Notes: generated by a model from the letters alone, not told the origin. Positions 17,159 through 29,127 are shown, counted from the first letter of the stretch. The stretch: 54,934 nt of DNA from Pseudomonas sp. (GCA_030699825.1 JAUYKV010000064.1:1-54934); one strand, 5' to 3'. A program made the numbers and translations.

Positions 17159-17840
17159 GCCCATTCTCCACCCCGAGGGCAATCAAGGCAGCGGCTGCAG
17201 CGACCTGTTCGGCGATGCGGCGGCTGGCACCCTGGCCCAGGGTCTTGTCATTCAGTAAGGAAATCTGGCATTCGACGACGAATGTCCGGCAATGCGGATC
17301 GCCCTGGATATCCACCACGTCATAGCGCGGCAGCTCGCAGGCCCGCGATTGCAGGAATTCCTGCAAGCGGGTTTTCGGATCCTTGTTGGTATCGACCAGG
17401 GTCAGGCTTGCCAGTTCATTGGTCAGCCAGGCAACCACACGCTCGCGCGCCGCGTCCATTCCGGCATCCAGGTAGATGGCGCCGATCAGCGCCTCGAGGG
17501 CATCGGCGAGAATCGATTCACGGCGGAAACCGCCGCTTTTCAATTCGCCCGAGCCGAGCCGCAGGTAGTCGCCCAGGTCGAAGCCGCGAGCGAGGATGGC
17601 CAGGGTCTCGCCCTTGACCAGGCGCGCGCGCAAACGTGACAACTGACCTTCGCGCGCCAGCGGGAAGCGCTCGAACAGCGCCTCGCCGGCAACGAAGTTG
17701 AGGATGGCGTCACCGAGGAATTCCAGACGCTCATTGTTGCGCCCGGCAAAACTGCGGTGGGTCAGCGCCAGCACCATCAGGTCCTGGTCTTTGAATGTAT
17801 AGCCGAGCTGGCGCTCGAGACGAGCTAACGAAGCACTCAC
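17151..17840 (-). CDS. rnc: Ribonuclease III
   Basis: 229 residues. RNase III signature [15 protein letters not shown] near residue 37, with the acidic metal ligands, and a C-terminal double-stranded RNA-binding domain (about 155-225). It processes rRNA and structured mRNAs. It overlaps both the DUF4845 gene upstream (4 nt) and era downstream, so the block is tightly coupled. Confidence 0.96.
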   Translation of the reverse strand: MSASLARLERQLGYTFKDQDLMVLALTHRSFAGRNNERLEFLGDAILNFVAGEALFERFPLAREGQLSRLRARLVKGETLAILARGFDLGDYLRLGSGELKSGGFRRESILADALEALIGAIYLDAGMDAARERVVAWLTNELASLTLVDTNKDPKTRLQEFLQSRACELPRYDVVDIQGDPHCRTFVVECQISLLNDKTLGQGASRRIAEQVAAAAALIALGVENGHD

Positions 17841-18214
17841 GGCATGCGCACGCGATATTCTTTGTCGAACCGGACTACCAGATCGAGATTTTCGATCAGC
17901 GGCTCGCGCCTTTCATATTTCAGATGAGCACGGAACTCGTTGTTTTCGATTTTCACTTTCAATGCTTCTTTCAGATTCAGGTCGCGAATGCTGTTGACCT
18001 CCATGCCCTTGCCGACATGGCCGTAGAAAGCGCCGACCGAACGGATATCCATGGTCTGGTCATCTTCCACCGAGGTGATGATTTTATCCATCGACATATA
18101 GTCGAGGTAATGCGGCAGCACCTTGAATGCCGTGCTGGCGAAGAACGCCACGACGGCCAGCACCATCAACCAGCTCAGTATCGACAAGCCTTTCTGCGAA
18201 CGTGCAAATGTCAT
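17837..18214 (-). CDS. DUF4845 membrane-anchored protein
   Basis: About 125 residues with one N-terminal membrane helix ([20 protein letters not shown]) and a small periplasmic domain. The position between lepB and rnc is conserved in pseudomonads (PA0769-type). ATG 18214, with GGGGG 5 bp upstream, is preferred over TTG 18226. Function is not known; the context suggests an accessory role to LepB or only operon membership. Confidence 0.85.
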   Translation of the reverse strand: MTFARSQKGLSILSWLMVLAVVAFFASTAFKVLPHYLDYMSMDKIITSVEDDQTMDIRSVGAFYGHVGKGMEVNSIRDLNLKEALKVKIENNEFRAHLKYERREPLIENLDLVVRFDKEYRVRMP

Positions 18215-18312
18215 GTTTGCCCCCAAGTGAGACCAATGTGAGTGCCCTGCGGGCCAAGACTATATATAGCCTGCGGCGCCGTATTGAACAGCGCCGCAAA
18301 ACGGGCGAAAGG

Positions 18313-19167
18313 TCAGTGAATCAAACCGACGCGAGAGAAATTCGGCAGGTTGCGCAATTTCGGGTCAGGCCAGCTCATCCAGACGGCGAACGCCTTGCCG
18401 ACGATATTCTGGTCCGGCACCATGCCCAGCAACTCTCTGGCAATGGCCGGATCGTTCCAGTAGCGGCTGTCGTTGGAGTTATCGCGGTTGTCGCCCATCA
18501 TGAAGTAATAGCCTTGCGGCACCACCCACTCGCGCCCCGGCTCGATCCGGTAGCGATTCATTTCCTTGCGAATCAGGTGTTCGACCGAGCCCAGGCGCTC
18601 CTCATAGAGGGCCGCGCTACCGAGGCTGCCCGGCTCTTCGCCGAGCAACTTCTCGGCGACCGGCTGACCGTTGACGAACAGGCGCTTGTCGCTGGTGTAG
18701 CGAATCTGATCACCGGCCAGGCCCACCACACGCTTGATGTAGTTGATGTTCGGGTCACTCGGATAACGGAACACCATGACATCGCCACGCTGTGGGTCAT
18801 CCACCTCGATGATCTTGGTGTCCAGCACCGGCAGACGAATGCCGTAGGCGAATTTGTTGACCAGGATGAAATCGCCCACGTCCAGGGTCGGCTTCATCGA
18901 GCCGGACGGAATCTGGAACGGCTCGACCAGAAAGGAGCGCAGCACCAGCACGATCGCCAGCACCGGGAAGAACGATTTACCGTACTCCACCAGCAATGGC
19001 TCTTTGTTCAGGCGCTCGACCACCGCCTCGTCGGGCTGGTTGACCTGGCCCTGGTAGTTGGCAATGGCCGTGCGCCGGCGTGGGGCCAGAAAGAGCAGAT
19101 CGAACAGCGCCAGCGCACCACAAACGGCGACGGCGATTACCAGCAACAGCGGGAAATTTAGCGACAT
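18313..19167 (-). CDS. lepB: Signal peptidase I
   Basis: 284 residues. Two N-terminal membrane segments (about 4-24 and 60-82) precede the catalytic Ser in QIPSGSMKPTL. The general base Lys is in NYIKRVVGLAGD, and the C-terminal GDNRDNSNDSR box is intact. It removes signal peptides from exported proteins at the outer face of the inner membrane. It follows lepA by 5 bp and is clearly in the same operon. Confidence 0.97.
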   Translation of the reverse strand: MSLNFPLLLVIAVAVCGALALFDLLFLAPRRRTAIANYQGQVNQPDEAVVERLNKEPLLVEYGKSFFPVLAIVLVLRSFLVEPFQIPSGSMKPTLDVGDFILVNKFAYGIRLPVLDTKIIEVDDPQRGDVMVFRYPSDPNINYIKRVVGLAGDQIRYTSDKRLFVNGQPVAEKLLGEEPGSLGSAALYEERLGSVEHLIRKEMNRYRIEPGREWVVPQGYYFMMGDNRDNSNDSRYWNDPAIARELLGMVPDQNIVGKAFAVWMSWPDPKLRNLPNFSRVGLIH

Positions 19168-19172
19168 AGGAC

Positions 19173-20972
<1,800 letters not shown>

Positions 20973-21081
20973 AGGACAACACTCGAAAAGGTCGCAGGCG
21001 ACAGCCCGCCGAAAATAGCCGTGAAGTGTACCCGATTGGCGCCGCAGCCGTCACGCTCAGGCGCCAATCGGCAGACATGAC

Positions 21082-21105
21082 GAAGGGCGATCGAAATCGC
21101 CCTTC
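21082..21105. terminator. Hairpin between mucD and lepA
   Basis: GAAGGGCGAT, loop CGAA, ATCGCCCTTC: a perfect 10-bp stem. On the plus strand it is followed by TTCTT; on the minus strand, the coding direction of mucD, no T-run follows. It may be a weak terminator or an mRNA 3'-end stabiliser for the algU-mucD transcript. Confidence 0.5.
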
Positions 21106-21196
21106 TTCTTCGGCCTTGCGTATCGCGCCCGACTCAACGTCGAGCCCGGCGCTTCGTATTTAGCGGCGCAGACTCAGCCGACAACACGCACCGTCA

Positions 21197-22624
21197 TCAC
21201 TCCGCCAACTTGAAGGTGATGAAACTGGCGCGCCCCTGGCGCAGCACGCGCATGGAAACAGAGCGGTTCTTCGGCAGTTCCCGGGCCACCTGGGTAAAGG
21301 TTTTGGTCGAGTCGATGGCCTGATTATTCAAATGGGTGATCACATCGCCCGGACGCAAGCCGATCAGCGCGGCGGGGCCGTCGAGAACCTCGGTGATGAC
21401 CACGCCGCCTTGCAGGTCGAGGCTTTTCTTCTGTTCGACTGTCAATTCCACCACCTTGACCCCGAGGCGGTTGCTACTGCGTTCGACACCAGGCCCAGTC
21501 GTGCCGGCCAGGGCTTCACCGTCTTCCGGCAAGGCACCGATGGTCAATGTGAGCTTCTTGTGGGCGCCCTCGCGCACCACATCCAGCGCGGCCTTGCTGC
21601 CCGGCTTGAGGCGGCCCACCAGATGCGGCAGATCCCCCGACATGACGATCGGAGTGCCATCGATGCTCAGAATCACATCGCCAACCTGCAAGCCACCCTT
21701 GGCCGCCGGACCACCTTCCAGCACCTGGGCCACCAGCGCACCCGCCGGTTTATCCAGACCGAATGACTCGGCCAGGTCCTTGTTCACTTCCTGAATCACC
21801 ACACCCAACCAACCGCGACTGACCTTGCCGTCGACCTTCAACTGCTCGGCCACATCCAGGGCAACGCTCATCGGAATGGCGAAGGACAAGCCCATGAAGC
21901 CACCGGAACGGGTGAATATCTGCGAGTTGATGCCTACTACCTCCCCCGCCAGATTGAACAGCGGGCCGCCGGAGTTACCCGGATTGATCGCCACATCGGT
22001 CTGGATGAACGGCACATAGCTTTCATTTGGCAGGCTGCGCCCCTTGGCGCTGACGATGCCGGCGGTCACCGAATGGTCGAAACCGAAGGGCGAGCCAATG
22101 GCCAGCACCCACTCGCCGACCTTCAGATCTTCGGATTTGCCCAACTTGACCGTTGGCAGATTCTCGCCTTCGATCTTGAGCAGGGCCACGTCGCTACGCG
22201 GATCGGCACCAATCAGCTTGGCCTCCAACTCACTGCGGTCGGGCAGGCGCACGATGATCTCATCGGCCCCGGCAACCACATGGTTGTTGGTCAGCACGTA
22301 GCCATCGGCGGAGATGATGAAGCCGGAACCCAGCGACTGCGCCTCACGCTGGCGACCGCCGTTTGGCGCGCGCGGAATCTGGGGAATATTGCGCTCGAAG
22401 AATTCGCGAAAGATCGGTGGCAGGCCTTCAAGATCGGGAATGGCCAATTCGCCAGCCCCGGCTGCACGCGCCGGTATTTTCTGCCGGGTACTGATGTTGA
22501 CCACCGCGGGCGCGGCCTCTTCGACCAACTCGGTAAAGTCCGGCAGCTCTGCCTGGGCAACTACTGCCTGCCCCAAGAGCAGTAAAGCGAACAAGGAATA
22601 GAAAGACGACTTCAGACTAGGCAT
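21197..22624 (-). CDS. mucD: Periplasmic serine protease MucD (DegP/HtrA family)
   Basis: 475 residues: signal peptide (cleavage after AQA, about residue 25), trypsin-like domain with H115, D145 and S218 (GNSGGP), then two PDZ domains (about 265-355 and 380-470). It clears misfolded envelope proteins and damps AlgU activation. GGGGAG lies about 10 bp before ATG 22624, which gives a length matching P. aeruginosa MucD. It is the last gene of the algU cluster. Confidence 0.96.
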   Translation of the reverse strand: MPSLKSSFYSLFALLLLGQAVVAQAELPDFTELVEEAAPAVVNISTRQKIPARAAGAGELAIPDLEGLPPIFREFFERNIPQIPRAPNGGRQREAQSLGSGFIISADGYVLTNNHVVAGADEIIVRLPDRSELEAKLIGADPRSDVALLKIEGENLPTVKLGKSEDLKVGEWVLAIGSPFGFDHSVTAGIVSAKGRSLPNESYVPFIQTDVAINPGNSGGPLFNLAGEVVGINSQIFTRSGGFMGLSFAIPMSVALDVAEQLKVDGKVSRGWLGVVIQEVNKDLAESFGLDKPAGALVAQVLEGGPAAKGGLQVGDVILSIDGTPIVMSGDLPHLVGRLKPGSKAALDVVREGAHKKLTLTIGALPEDGEALAGTTGPGVERSSNRLGVKVVELTVEQKKSLDLQGGVVITEVLDGPAALIGLRPGDVITHLNNQAIDSTKTFTQVARELPKNRSVSMRVLRQGRASFITFKLAE

Positions 22625-22660
22625 CGATTTGAAACTCCCCATCAAAAACGAGCAAAACGC

Positions 22661-23116
22661 TCAAAACGCTGCAGCAGTGCCGGCAAGCAAGGCACGCATG
22701 ACCACCGGTTGCAAGGCCGGGTCATCAGCCGTGCGGCGACTGTGCCAGCGCACCACCGCCCAGGCCACGAACAAGCCGGCAAAGGCAGACAGAATCACCC
22801 AGGGCTCACTCAAGCCCAACTGTTCAGCCAGTAATGCGGCACTGAACAAGCCGAACAAAGGCAGCAGGTAAACCAACAGCGAACCGCGCACCAGCAATTC
22901 CTCGCGCACGCCAATCACCACCGCATCACCCACACTCAACTGTAGATCACAGAGCGCACGGACATAGCCCCGCCGCCCACTGGCGCCCAGCTTGTCGAGC
23001 ACGCCATGGCCGCAGCCGGCACTCACCGTACAACTGGAACAGGTGCTTTTACGCAGGGTCTCGACCCAGACAGCGCCCTGTTCGACAGCCACGACCCGCC
23101 CTTGCTCTTCGATCAT
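22661..23116 (-). CDS. mucC: MucC / RseC-family membrane protein
   Basis: 151 residues. The N-terminal cytoplasmic part carries four clustered cysteines (CSSCTVSAGC plus a later Cys), followed by two membrane helices (about 75-95 and 103-122). RseC/MucC proteins modulate envelope-stress sigma-factor signalling or SoxR reduction; the exact role is unsettled. It overlaps mucB by 4 nt. Confidence 0.9.
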   Translation of the reverse strand: MIEEQGRVVAVEQGAVWVETLRKSTCSSCTVSAGCGHGVLDKLGASGRRGYVRALCDLQLSVGDAVVIGVREELLVRGSLLVYLLPLFGLFSAALLAEQLGLSEPWVILSAFAGLFVAWAVVRWHSRRTADDPALQPVVMRALLAGTAAAF

Positions 23117-24066
23117 TGGATGGCCTGCTCTCCTATGGCGCGCATCGACAAGGCTACACGCTCCGCCGTACCCAATGGAATCTCACCGACCACCGTGACC
23201 ATCACATTGCCATCAGGAGTCGCCAGGCGCCGGGAAACCGCTGCAGTAGGACCCAGCTGACTGCGCGCATCTTCGACCATGGCGCCGCGCAAGGGCTCGA
23301 CGAACACCGAAAAATGCGCCAAACCATCGAAATAAACCAGACTGGCGACTTGCTCATTGGAGGCCGGACTGCGACGTTCGGTCACCCGACTCAAGGTGAA
23401 GCCTGGCGGCAACCAGTCGGAGCGCCAGGCCTCGACAACCTCAGCGTCCGCTTTGCCGGTAACTACCGGCTGACAACCCGCACCAGGCTGCAGCTCCTGA
23501 TCGGTAGGGAGCACGCCAACATCGAGCTGGGTGAATTGAAAGCGTTCGAGCAACTGCCCCTTGTCGTTCAGTAACAGCGACTTCAACGGCAGAGCGCTTT
23601 GCTGGTCGAGGTGCAACTCGACACCATAGCGATGCTGATCGCGCGGCGACAGCGCCAGCGCCACAGCCGCACGCCCCGCCACGCGGGACTTGCCGATGAC
23701 CCGCAACTCATAAGACTCAAGCAGTCGCTGGCTATTCAGGTCGTGCGCCGACCACGTCTGGGGATCGTCGAGCTGATCGATCAGGGTACTGCTGACGCAG
23801 CGTGTACTGCCATCGACCCGCAGTACTTCCTGCTCTGGCCCGTCCAACTGCAATAATCGCTCCTGCACCACGCCCGTCTCATCCACCCGATGCCAGATAC
23901 GGTGGGTAGAGAAGCTGCCGTTACGTTCATAAACGAAGGTGCCTTGAAAACTTTGGCTTTGGCCAGCATCGGCCAGTCGTTCAAGCCAATCTTGCGCCTC
24001 GGCAGCGACAGCGGGTAATGCAAGCCAACTACCGAACAACAGAGCGATGACGGGAATAAAGCGCAT
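23113..24066 (-). CDS. mucB: Periplasmic regulator MucB (RseB homologue)
   Basis: 317 residues with a signal peptide cleaved after AVAAEA-type residues near 22. The two-domain RseB fold is expected: an N-terminal LolA-like part (FQGTFVYERNG...) and a C-terminal domain (FTLSRVTERRS...). It binds the periplasmic domain of MucA and protects it from AlgW cleavage; lipid or LPS signals release it. It lies 8 bp after mucA. Confidence 0.95.
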   Translation of the reverse strand: MRFIPVIALLFGSWLALPAVAAEAQDWLERLADAGQSQSFQGTFVYERNGSFSTHRIWHRVDETGVVQERLLQLDGPEQEVLRVDGSTRCVSSTLIDQLDDPQTWSAHDLNSQRLLESYELRVIGKSRVAGRAAVALALSPRDQHRYGVELHLDQQSALPLKSLLLNDKGQLLERFQFTQLDVGVLPTDQELQPGAGCQPVVTGKADAEVVEAWRSDWLPPGFTLSRVTERRSPASNEQVASLVYFDGLAHFSVFVEPLRGAMVEDARSQLGPTAAVSRRLATPDGNVMVTVVGEIPLGTAERVALSMRAIGEQAIQ

Positions 24067-24074
24067 GCGCCTCC

Positions 24075-24674
24075 TTAACGGCTTTCCAGGCTTGCAGCGC
24101 GAGCATAAGGCAGCGCGCTTTCATTGGTATTCATGGCCGCTTGCTGGGCATGCTGACGCAAGTAAGTCGGCAGACGCTGATCATGCCAGCCGGGCGTGGC
24201 CTCACTGGCAGTTTCAGCCACAGTTTGTTGCTCACCCGCGGTACTGAAACCCGCCAGCATGGCTGGGCTTTGCGTTTGCGTTTGCGGAGCGCTCAAGGCC
24301 GGCTGAGCGGCTTGCTGCGCCAACTGCGTGCTGGCAACGTCATCCTGGTTGTACAAGCGCACACCCGCCAGCACGGCGACCGTAACCGAAGCGGCCACGG
24401 CAAAACGCCCGACCGAACGCCATGGACCGCGAGCCACGGCCTTGCTCTGCACCGGCAAGGCTTCGTCGGCCAGCGCCGCAGACACGGCAGCAGCAATATC
24501 CAGACGCGGCTCCAGCAGCTCCTTGTGCATCACTGCACGAGCGATCTGATAACGCGACCAGGTTGCACGCAGTTCGGCGTCGTCGCTCGCACTGAGCACA
24601 CGTCGCAGTTCCATTTCATCCGCTTCGTTGTCCATAACCGCGGACAGCGATTCCTGCAGGGCTTCACGACTCAT
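24075..24674 (-). CDS. mucA: Anti-sigma factor MucA
   Basis: 199 residues. The cytoplasmic AlgU-binding domain is MSREALQESLSAVMDNEADEMELRRVL..., followed by a single membrane helix (VGRFAVAASVTVAVLAGVRL, about 88-107) and a periplasmic tail. The reading frame is complete, so there is no mucoid-type truncation such as those found in clinical P. aeruginosa isolates. The tail is slightly longer than in P. aeruginosa. Confidence 0.95.
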   Translation of the reverse strand: MSREALQESLSAVMDNEADEMELRRVLSASDDAELRATWSRYQIARAVMHKELLEPRLDIAAAVSAALADEALPVQSKAVARGPWRSVGRFAVAASVTVAVLAGVRLYNQDDVASTQLAQQAAQPALSAPQTQTQSPAMLAGFSTAGEQQTVAETASEATPGWHDQRLPTYLRQHAQQAAMNTNESALPYARAASLESR

Positions 24675-24705
24675 GGCGGTTCCTCTCTTGGCTGTCGCCG
24701 CTGTC

Positions 24706-25287
24706 TCAACTGTCCTGCAACAGGGGTTGCAAGGACTTGTCTACGGCCTCACGAGCCCGAAAGATCCGAGACCGCACGGTACCGACTGGACACTGCATCA
24801 CGCTCGCAATGTCCTCGTAACTCAGACCATCGAATTCGCGCAAGGTTAGGGCGGTGCGCAAATCTTCTGGCAATTGCTGGATGGCCCGATGCACGGTGGC
24901 TTCGATTTCATCCCGCAACAATGCTCGTTCTGGCGACTCGATATCCTTGAGGGCGTGATTGCCATCATAGAATTCCGCATCCTCAGCACTGACATCGCTC
25001 TCTGGCGGTCGCCGACCGCGCGACACCAGATGATTTTTCGCCGTATTGATGGCAATCCGGTACAGCCACGTATAGAACGCACTGTCACCGCGAAAATTCC
25101 CCAGCGCGCGATAGGCCTTGACGAAGGCTTCCTGCGCCACATCTTGCGCTTCATGGGTGTCATGCACGAATCGCACGATCAACCCAAGAATCTTGTGTTG
25201 GTATTTCAGTACCAGCAAATCGAATGCACGCTTATCACCACGCTGCACGCGTTCGACCAGTTGCTGATCTTCTTCCTGAGCTAGCAT
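24706..25287 (-). CDS. algU: Extracytoplasmic sigma factor AlgU (RpoE/AlgT)
   Basis: 193 residues, nearly identical in pattern to P. aeruginosa AlgU: region 2 (FDLLVLKYQHKILGLIVRFV ... AQDVAQEAFVKAYR) and region 4 (LPEDLRTALTLREFDGLSYEDIA). It directs the envelope-stress and alginate regulon and is held inactive by MucA. GAGGAG lies 5 bp before ATG 25287. It autoregulates through the AlgU-type promoters upstream. Confidence 0.97.
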   Translation of the reverse strand: MLAQEEDQQLVERVQRGDKRAFDLLVLKYQHKILGLIVRFVHDTHEAQDVAQEAFVKAYRALGNFRGDSAFYTWLYRIAINTAKNHLVSRGRRPPESDVSAEDAEFYDGNHALKDIESPERALLRDEIEATVHRAIQQLPEDLRTALTLREFDGLSYEDIASVMQCPVGTVRSRIFRAREAVDKSLQPLLQDS

Positions 25288-25346
25288 CAACACTCCTCAT
25301 TGAGTCCGAAGGAGTGCAGCGCTAGCCAATCAATGGACTTGCCAAG

Positions 25347-25373
25347 ATAGACATGGACGTTGCGCAAAAGTTC
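25347..25373 (-). promoter_or_regulatory. AlgU-dependent promoter (P1-like) of algU
   Basis: On the minus strand GAACTT (25373-25368), a 16-bp spacer, then TCTAT (25351-25347), followed by CTTGGCAAG. This matches the sigma-E/AlgU consensus and closely resembles the known algU P1 of P. aeruginosa. It lies about 60 bp before the algU start codon. Confidence 0.8.
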
Positions 25374-25550
25374 TCCCCTCCAAACAAGCTTCCTGCAGAA
25401 CGCTTTATGTTCTGCACGGAGTGACGCAACACGGCCTCTAGGCCCTGCTGCGTGAATAGTCTTAGACCACTCATCTGCCGGTGAATGAAGCCTTTGCAAG
25501 CCTTCGACACACCCCGTCAAATAAGCACTGTCCTCTGCGGGCGACCTTTT

Positions 25551-25577
25551 ATGGAACCTGAAAGACTAAGAAAGTTC
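25551..25577 (-). promoter_or_regulatory. Second AlgU-type promoter (P3-like)
   Basis: On the minus strand GAACTT (25577-25572), 16 bp, then TCCAT (25555-25551). It is further upstream in the 376-bp algU-nadB gap, in the position where P. aeruginosa has its AlgU-dependent P3. The rest of the gap shows only AT-rich sequence and a weak plus-strand -10 (TATACT, 25630) that may serve nadB. Confidence 0.6.
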
Positions 25578-25663
25578 CCCAGCACCGCAGCAAGTCATAA
25601 GCCGGCTATTGTGCCGCCCGCCCCCTCTATATACTAGGGGCCGCTTACCTGCGGAATCACGAC

Positions 25664-27280
25664 ATGAGCCAACACTACCAACACGACGTTCTGGTCATCG
25701 GCAGCGGCGCCGCCGGCCTGACCCTGGCGCTGACCTTGCCCGAGCACCTGCGCATTGCCGTGCTGAGCAAGGGCAATCTGGCCAATGGCTCGACTTACTG
25801 GGCCCAGGGTGGCGTGGCAGCGGTGCTGGACGACATGGATACCGTCGAGTCGCATGTCGAAGACACCCTCAATGCCGGTGCCGGCCTGTGTCGCGAAGAC
25901 GCGGTGCGCTTCACCGTGGAGCATAGCCGAGAAGCAATTCAATGGCTGATCGACCAGGGTGTGCCCTTCACCCGCGATGACCAGACCGCCCGCGAAGATG
26001 GCGGCTTCGAGTTTCACCTGACCCGCGAAGGCGGTCACAGCCACCGACGCATCATCCACGCCGCCGACGCCACCGGCGCGGCGATCTTCAAGACCCTGCT
26101 CGAGCAAGCCAAGCGGCGGGCCAACATCGAAATGCTCGAGCAGCACGTGGCGGTTGACCTGATAACCGCACGCAAACTCGATCTGGCTGGCGAGCGCTGC
26201 CTGGGCGCCTATGTGCTCAATCGTGCCAGCGGCGAAGTTGACACCTATGGCGCGCGCTTCGTCATCCTCGCCACCGGCGGCGCGGCCAAGGTGTATCTGT
26301 ATACCAGCAACCCGGATGGCGCCTGCGGCGACGGCATCGCCATGGCCTGGCGCGCCGGCTGCCGGGTCGGCAACCTGGAGTTCAACCAGTTCCACCCGAC
26401 CTGCCTGTACCACCCGAAGGCCAAGAGTTTCCTGGTGACCGAAGCCCTGCGCGGCGAAGGTGCGCTGCTCAAACTGCCGGGCGGCGAACGCTTCATGCAG
26501 CGCTTCGATGCGCGCGCCGAACTGGCGCCGCGCGATATCGTGGCCCGCGCCATCGACCACGAAATGAAGCGCCTCGGCGTGGACTGCGTGTATCTGGACA
26601 TCAGCCACAAACCGGCCGACTTCATCAAGGCGCACTTCCCCACCGTCTATGAGCGCTGCCTCGACTTCGGCATCGACATCACCCGCGAGCCGATTCCGGT
26701 GGTGCCGGCCGCGCATTACACCTGTGGCGGTGTAGTGGTCGAGCAGAACGGCCAGACCGACGTTCCCGGCCTGTACGCCGTCGGCGAGACCAGTTTCACC
26801 GGCCTGCACGGGGCCAATCGCATGGCCAGCAACTCGCTGCTGGAGTGTTTCGTCTACGCCCGCGCGGCGGCGGCCGACATCATCCAGAAGCTGGGCGAAG
26901 TGAGTGCGCCGAGCAACCTGCCGACCTGGGATGCCAGCCAGGTGACCGACTCGGATGAGGACGTGATCATCGCGCACAACTGGGATGAACTGCGACGTTT
27001 CATGTGGGACTACGTCGGCATCGTGCGCACCAATAAGCGCCTGCAACGCGCCGAACACCGGGTGCGCCTGCTGCTCGACGAGATCCACGAGTTCTACAGC
27101 AATTACAAAGTAAGCCGCGACCTGATCGAACTGAGGAACCTGGCGCAGGTAGCCGAACTGATGATCCGCTCGGCCATGCAGCGCAAGGAATCTCGCGGCC
27201 TGCACTACACCCTGGACTACCCGCAGCAGCTGCCCGAGGCCAAAGACACTATTCTGCAGCCACCCACCTACGGCGACTGA
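25664..27280 (+). CDS. nadB: L-aspartate oxidase NadB
   Basis: 538 residues. FAD-binding Rossmann motif [13 protein letters not shown] near residue 10, the flavoprotein [14 protein letters not shown] box near 384, and THE succinate dehydrogenase-like fold. It oxidises aspartate to iminoaspartate in de novo NAD synthesis. Divergent from algU. Its last 32 bp overlap the convergent ygfX gene. Confidence 0.96.
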   Translation: MSQHYQHDVLVIGSGAAGLTLALTLPEHLRIAVLSKGNLANGSTYWAQGGVAAVLDDMDTVESHVEDTLNAGAGLCREDAVRFTVEHSREAIQWLIDQGVPFTRDDQTAREDGGFEFHLTREGGHSHRRIIHAADATGAAIFKTLLEQAKRRANIEMLEQHVAVDLITARKLDLAGERCLGAYVLNRASGEVDTYGARFVILATGGAAKVYLYTSNPDGACGDGIAMAWRAGCRVGNLEFNQFHPTCLYHPKAKSFLVTEALRGEGALLKLPGGERFMQRFDARAELAPRDIVARAIDHEMKRLGVDCVYLDISHKPADFIKAHFPTVYERCLDFGIDITREPIPVVPAAHYTCGGVVVEQNGQTDVPGLYAVGETSFTGLHGANRMASNSLLECFVYARAAAADIIQKLGEVSAPSNLPTWDASQVTDSDEDVIIAHNWDELRRFMWDYVGIVRTNKRLQRAEHRVRLLLDEIHEFYSNYKVSRDLIELRNLAQVAELMIRSAMQRKESRGLHYTLDYPQQLPEAKDTILQPPTYGD

Positions 27281-27701
27281 ACTTCAGGCGTACCCGCAAG
27301 CGCCTGTGCATATCCCGCGGCATGGCATCATGCGGGATGCACAGGCCGCGCACCCGGCGCTCGCCCGCCAGGCGAAAGCGCAGCACCACGACCAGCGGCA
27401 ACGCCAGGCTGTCGGGGCGCAACTGGACGACCTGCCAGCCGCCCGCAGCACTCCACAACTGCCAGCCATCGGCTGTACAACGCAGCCCGCCGAACGCCTG
27501 CGGCGCACTCAGCAGGATATGCCGCGGCAAGACCCAGGCGGCATGCCCCAGACACAGGGCGACGCCCAGCGCCAGCGCCCACAACGGAATCTCGACCAGC
27601 GACAAGCTGAGCAGCGCTAGCGCCTGAACGCCGCCATAGAGCAGCAGCAAGCGCCGCGACGGCTGCCAGCGGCACTCGAAACTGTCACTTGGGCTGGACA
27701 C
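27249..27701 (-). CDS. ygfX: YgfX/CptA-like membrane protein
   Basis: 150 residues with two N-terminal membrane helices (about 18-35 and 38-58) and a small cytoplasmic domain, as in YgfX (toxin-like CptA of E. coli), which is encoded beside SdhE. GTG 27701 overlaps the sdhE end by 17 nt. Sequence similarity is low, so the assignment rests on topology and position. Confidence 0.7.
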   Translation of the reverse strand: MSSPSDSFECRWQPSRRLLLLYGGVQALALLSLSLVEIPLWALALGVALCLGHAAWVLPRHILLSAPQAFGGLRCTADGWQLWSAAGGWQVVQLRPDSLALPLVVVLRFRLAGERRVRGLCIPHDAMPRDMHRRLRVRLKFSRRRWVAAE

Positions 27702-27939
27702 GATCCAGAATCATGCGAACCATGCGCTGCAGGTCGGCATCTTCGGGCTCGGCACGCTGCATGAACCAGCCGAACATATCCTGATCTTCGCACTCGAGCA
27801 GCTTGCGGTAACGCTCGCGGTCTTCGGCATCGAGGGTTGGGTAGACCTCCTTGACGAATGGCACCAGCAGTACATCCAGTTCCAGCATGCCGCGACGGCT
27901 GTGCCAGTAAAGGCGATTGAGTTCTGTCGAATCGACCAT
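27685..27939 (-). CDS. sdhE: Succinate dehydrogenase flavinylation factor SdhE
   Basis: 84 residues. The [14 protein letters not shown] segment holds the conserved RGxxE motif, which contacts SdhA during covalent FAD attachment. ATG 27939 gives the family N-terminus; an in-frame extension to 28029 does not. It is transcribed with ygfX, an arrangement also seen in enterobacteria. It could serve the housekeeping SdhA; the SdhB paralogue at 844-1551 has no SdhA in the window. Confidence 0.92.
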   Translation of the reverse strand: MVDSTELNRLYWHSRRGMLELDVLLVPFVKEVYPTLDAEDRERYRKLLECEDQDMFGWFMQRAEPEDADLQRMVRMILDRVQPK

Positions 27940-28145
27940 GGAGCGGTTCCTTGATAGAGCCTGGCGGGGATTAAAGCGGCGCAGTATAACAGTCAGCCGC
28001 AAGACGGGTGGCCGCCCCCGCAAGTCCATCCGCGACGACGCGCCTTCAAGCTTTTTCCTGGCTTTTACGCAAAGCCTGTAGCTTGAGGCTTGCGGCTGCT
28101 TTTATGATGACGCCCCTCACTTTCATCCAGCGATTGTTTATCCCT

Positions 28146-29087
28146 ATGGCCGATTCCGCGTTTTTCTCCACCCTCAGCCACGAAGGCATCCTCGCCGTTC
28201 GCGGTTCTGATGCGAGCAAATTCCTCCAGGGCCAACTGACCTGCAACCTCAATTACCTGAGCGAAGCCAGCTCCAGCCTCGGCGCCCGCTGTACCCCGAA
28301 AGGCCGCATGCTGTCGAGCTTCCGGATTGTCAGTGTGGCCGACGGCTTCCTCCTGGCGATGGCCAGTGAACTGGTCGAGCCGCAACTGCTCGACTTGCAG
28401 AAATATGCGGCGTTCAGCAAGTCCAGGCTGATCGACGAAAGCGCCGAGTGGGTGCGCTTTGGCCTGCATGACGGCGACGCCGCGCTGGCCAGCCTGGGCC
28501 TCGACCTGCCCGGCCAAGCCGACAGCGTGGCGCGAACCAACGACCTGCTGGCCCTGCGCCTGAGCGACGGCCGCGCCGAACTCTGGGCCCCGGCCAGCCA
28601 GGCCGAAAGCCTGCACACCCAGCTGGCCGCCCAGTTGGCGCACGCCCCACTCAATCAGTGGTTGCTGGCCCAGGTGCGCGCCGGCATCGGCCAGGTGCTG
28701 GGCCCCACCCGCGAACTGTTTATCCCGCAGATGCTCAACCTGCAGGCATTGGGCGGCGTCAGTTTCAAGAAGGGCTGCTACACCGGCCAGGAAATCGTCG
28801 CGCGCATGCAGTACCTCGGCAAGCTCAAGCGCCGCCTGTATCGCCTGGCGGTGGACGGCGAACAACTTCCCGCAGCGGCCAGCGAGCTGTTCGCCCCCGA
28901 GCGCAACGGCAGCGTCGGCGAAGTGGTGCTGGCCGCACAGAGCGACAGCGGCTTCGAGCTGCTCGCGGTCTTGCTCGAGGACGCGGTCAGCGACGGCCGC
29001 ATTCACCTCGGCACCCCGCAAGGCCTGCCGCTCAGACTGCTGGAGTTGCCCTACACCCTGGACAGCGACCGCGAAATCCAGCGTTAA
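28146..29087 (+). CDS. ygfZ: Folate-binding protein YgfZ
   Basis: 313 residues of the GcvT-like fold with the hallmark K-G-C-Y-T-G-Q-E motif around residue 213. YgfZ acts with tetrahydrofolate in repair or assembly of certain Fe-S enzymes. ATG 28146 gives MADSAFFSTLSHEG; a longer frame from 28008 is not family-like. It is divergent from sdhE, and its 3' neighbour, the HDOD gene, begins 40 bp on. Confidence 0.92.
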   Translation: MADSAFFSTLSHEGILAVRGSDASKFLQGQLTCNLNYLSEASSSLGARCTPKGRMLSSFRIVSVADGFLLAMASELVEPQLLDLQKYAAFSKSRLIDESAEWVRFGLHDGDAALASLGLDLPGQADSVARTNDLLALRLSDGRAELWAPASQAESLHTQLAAQLAHAPLNQWLLAQVRAGIGQVLGPTRELFIPQMLNLQALGGVSFKKGCYTGQEIVARMQYLGKLKRRLYRLAVDGEQLPAAASELFAPERNGSVGEVVLAAQSDSGFELLAVLLEDAVSDGRIHLGTPQGLPLRLLELPYTLDSDREIQR

Positions 29088-29127
29088 CCTAACGGCACCT
29101 GCAGCCGATTACCAAAGAGACTCGCCC

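Noticed and set aside
24075..24674. Possible mucA mucoidy mutation
   Set aside because: The frame is complete through the periplasmic tail, with no truncation.
25634..27205. 523-codon minus-strand frame across nadB
   Set aside because: Antisense to NadB, which has all flavoprotein motifs.
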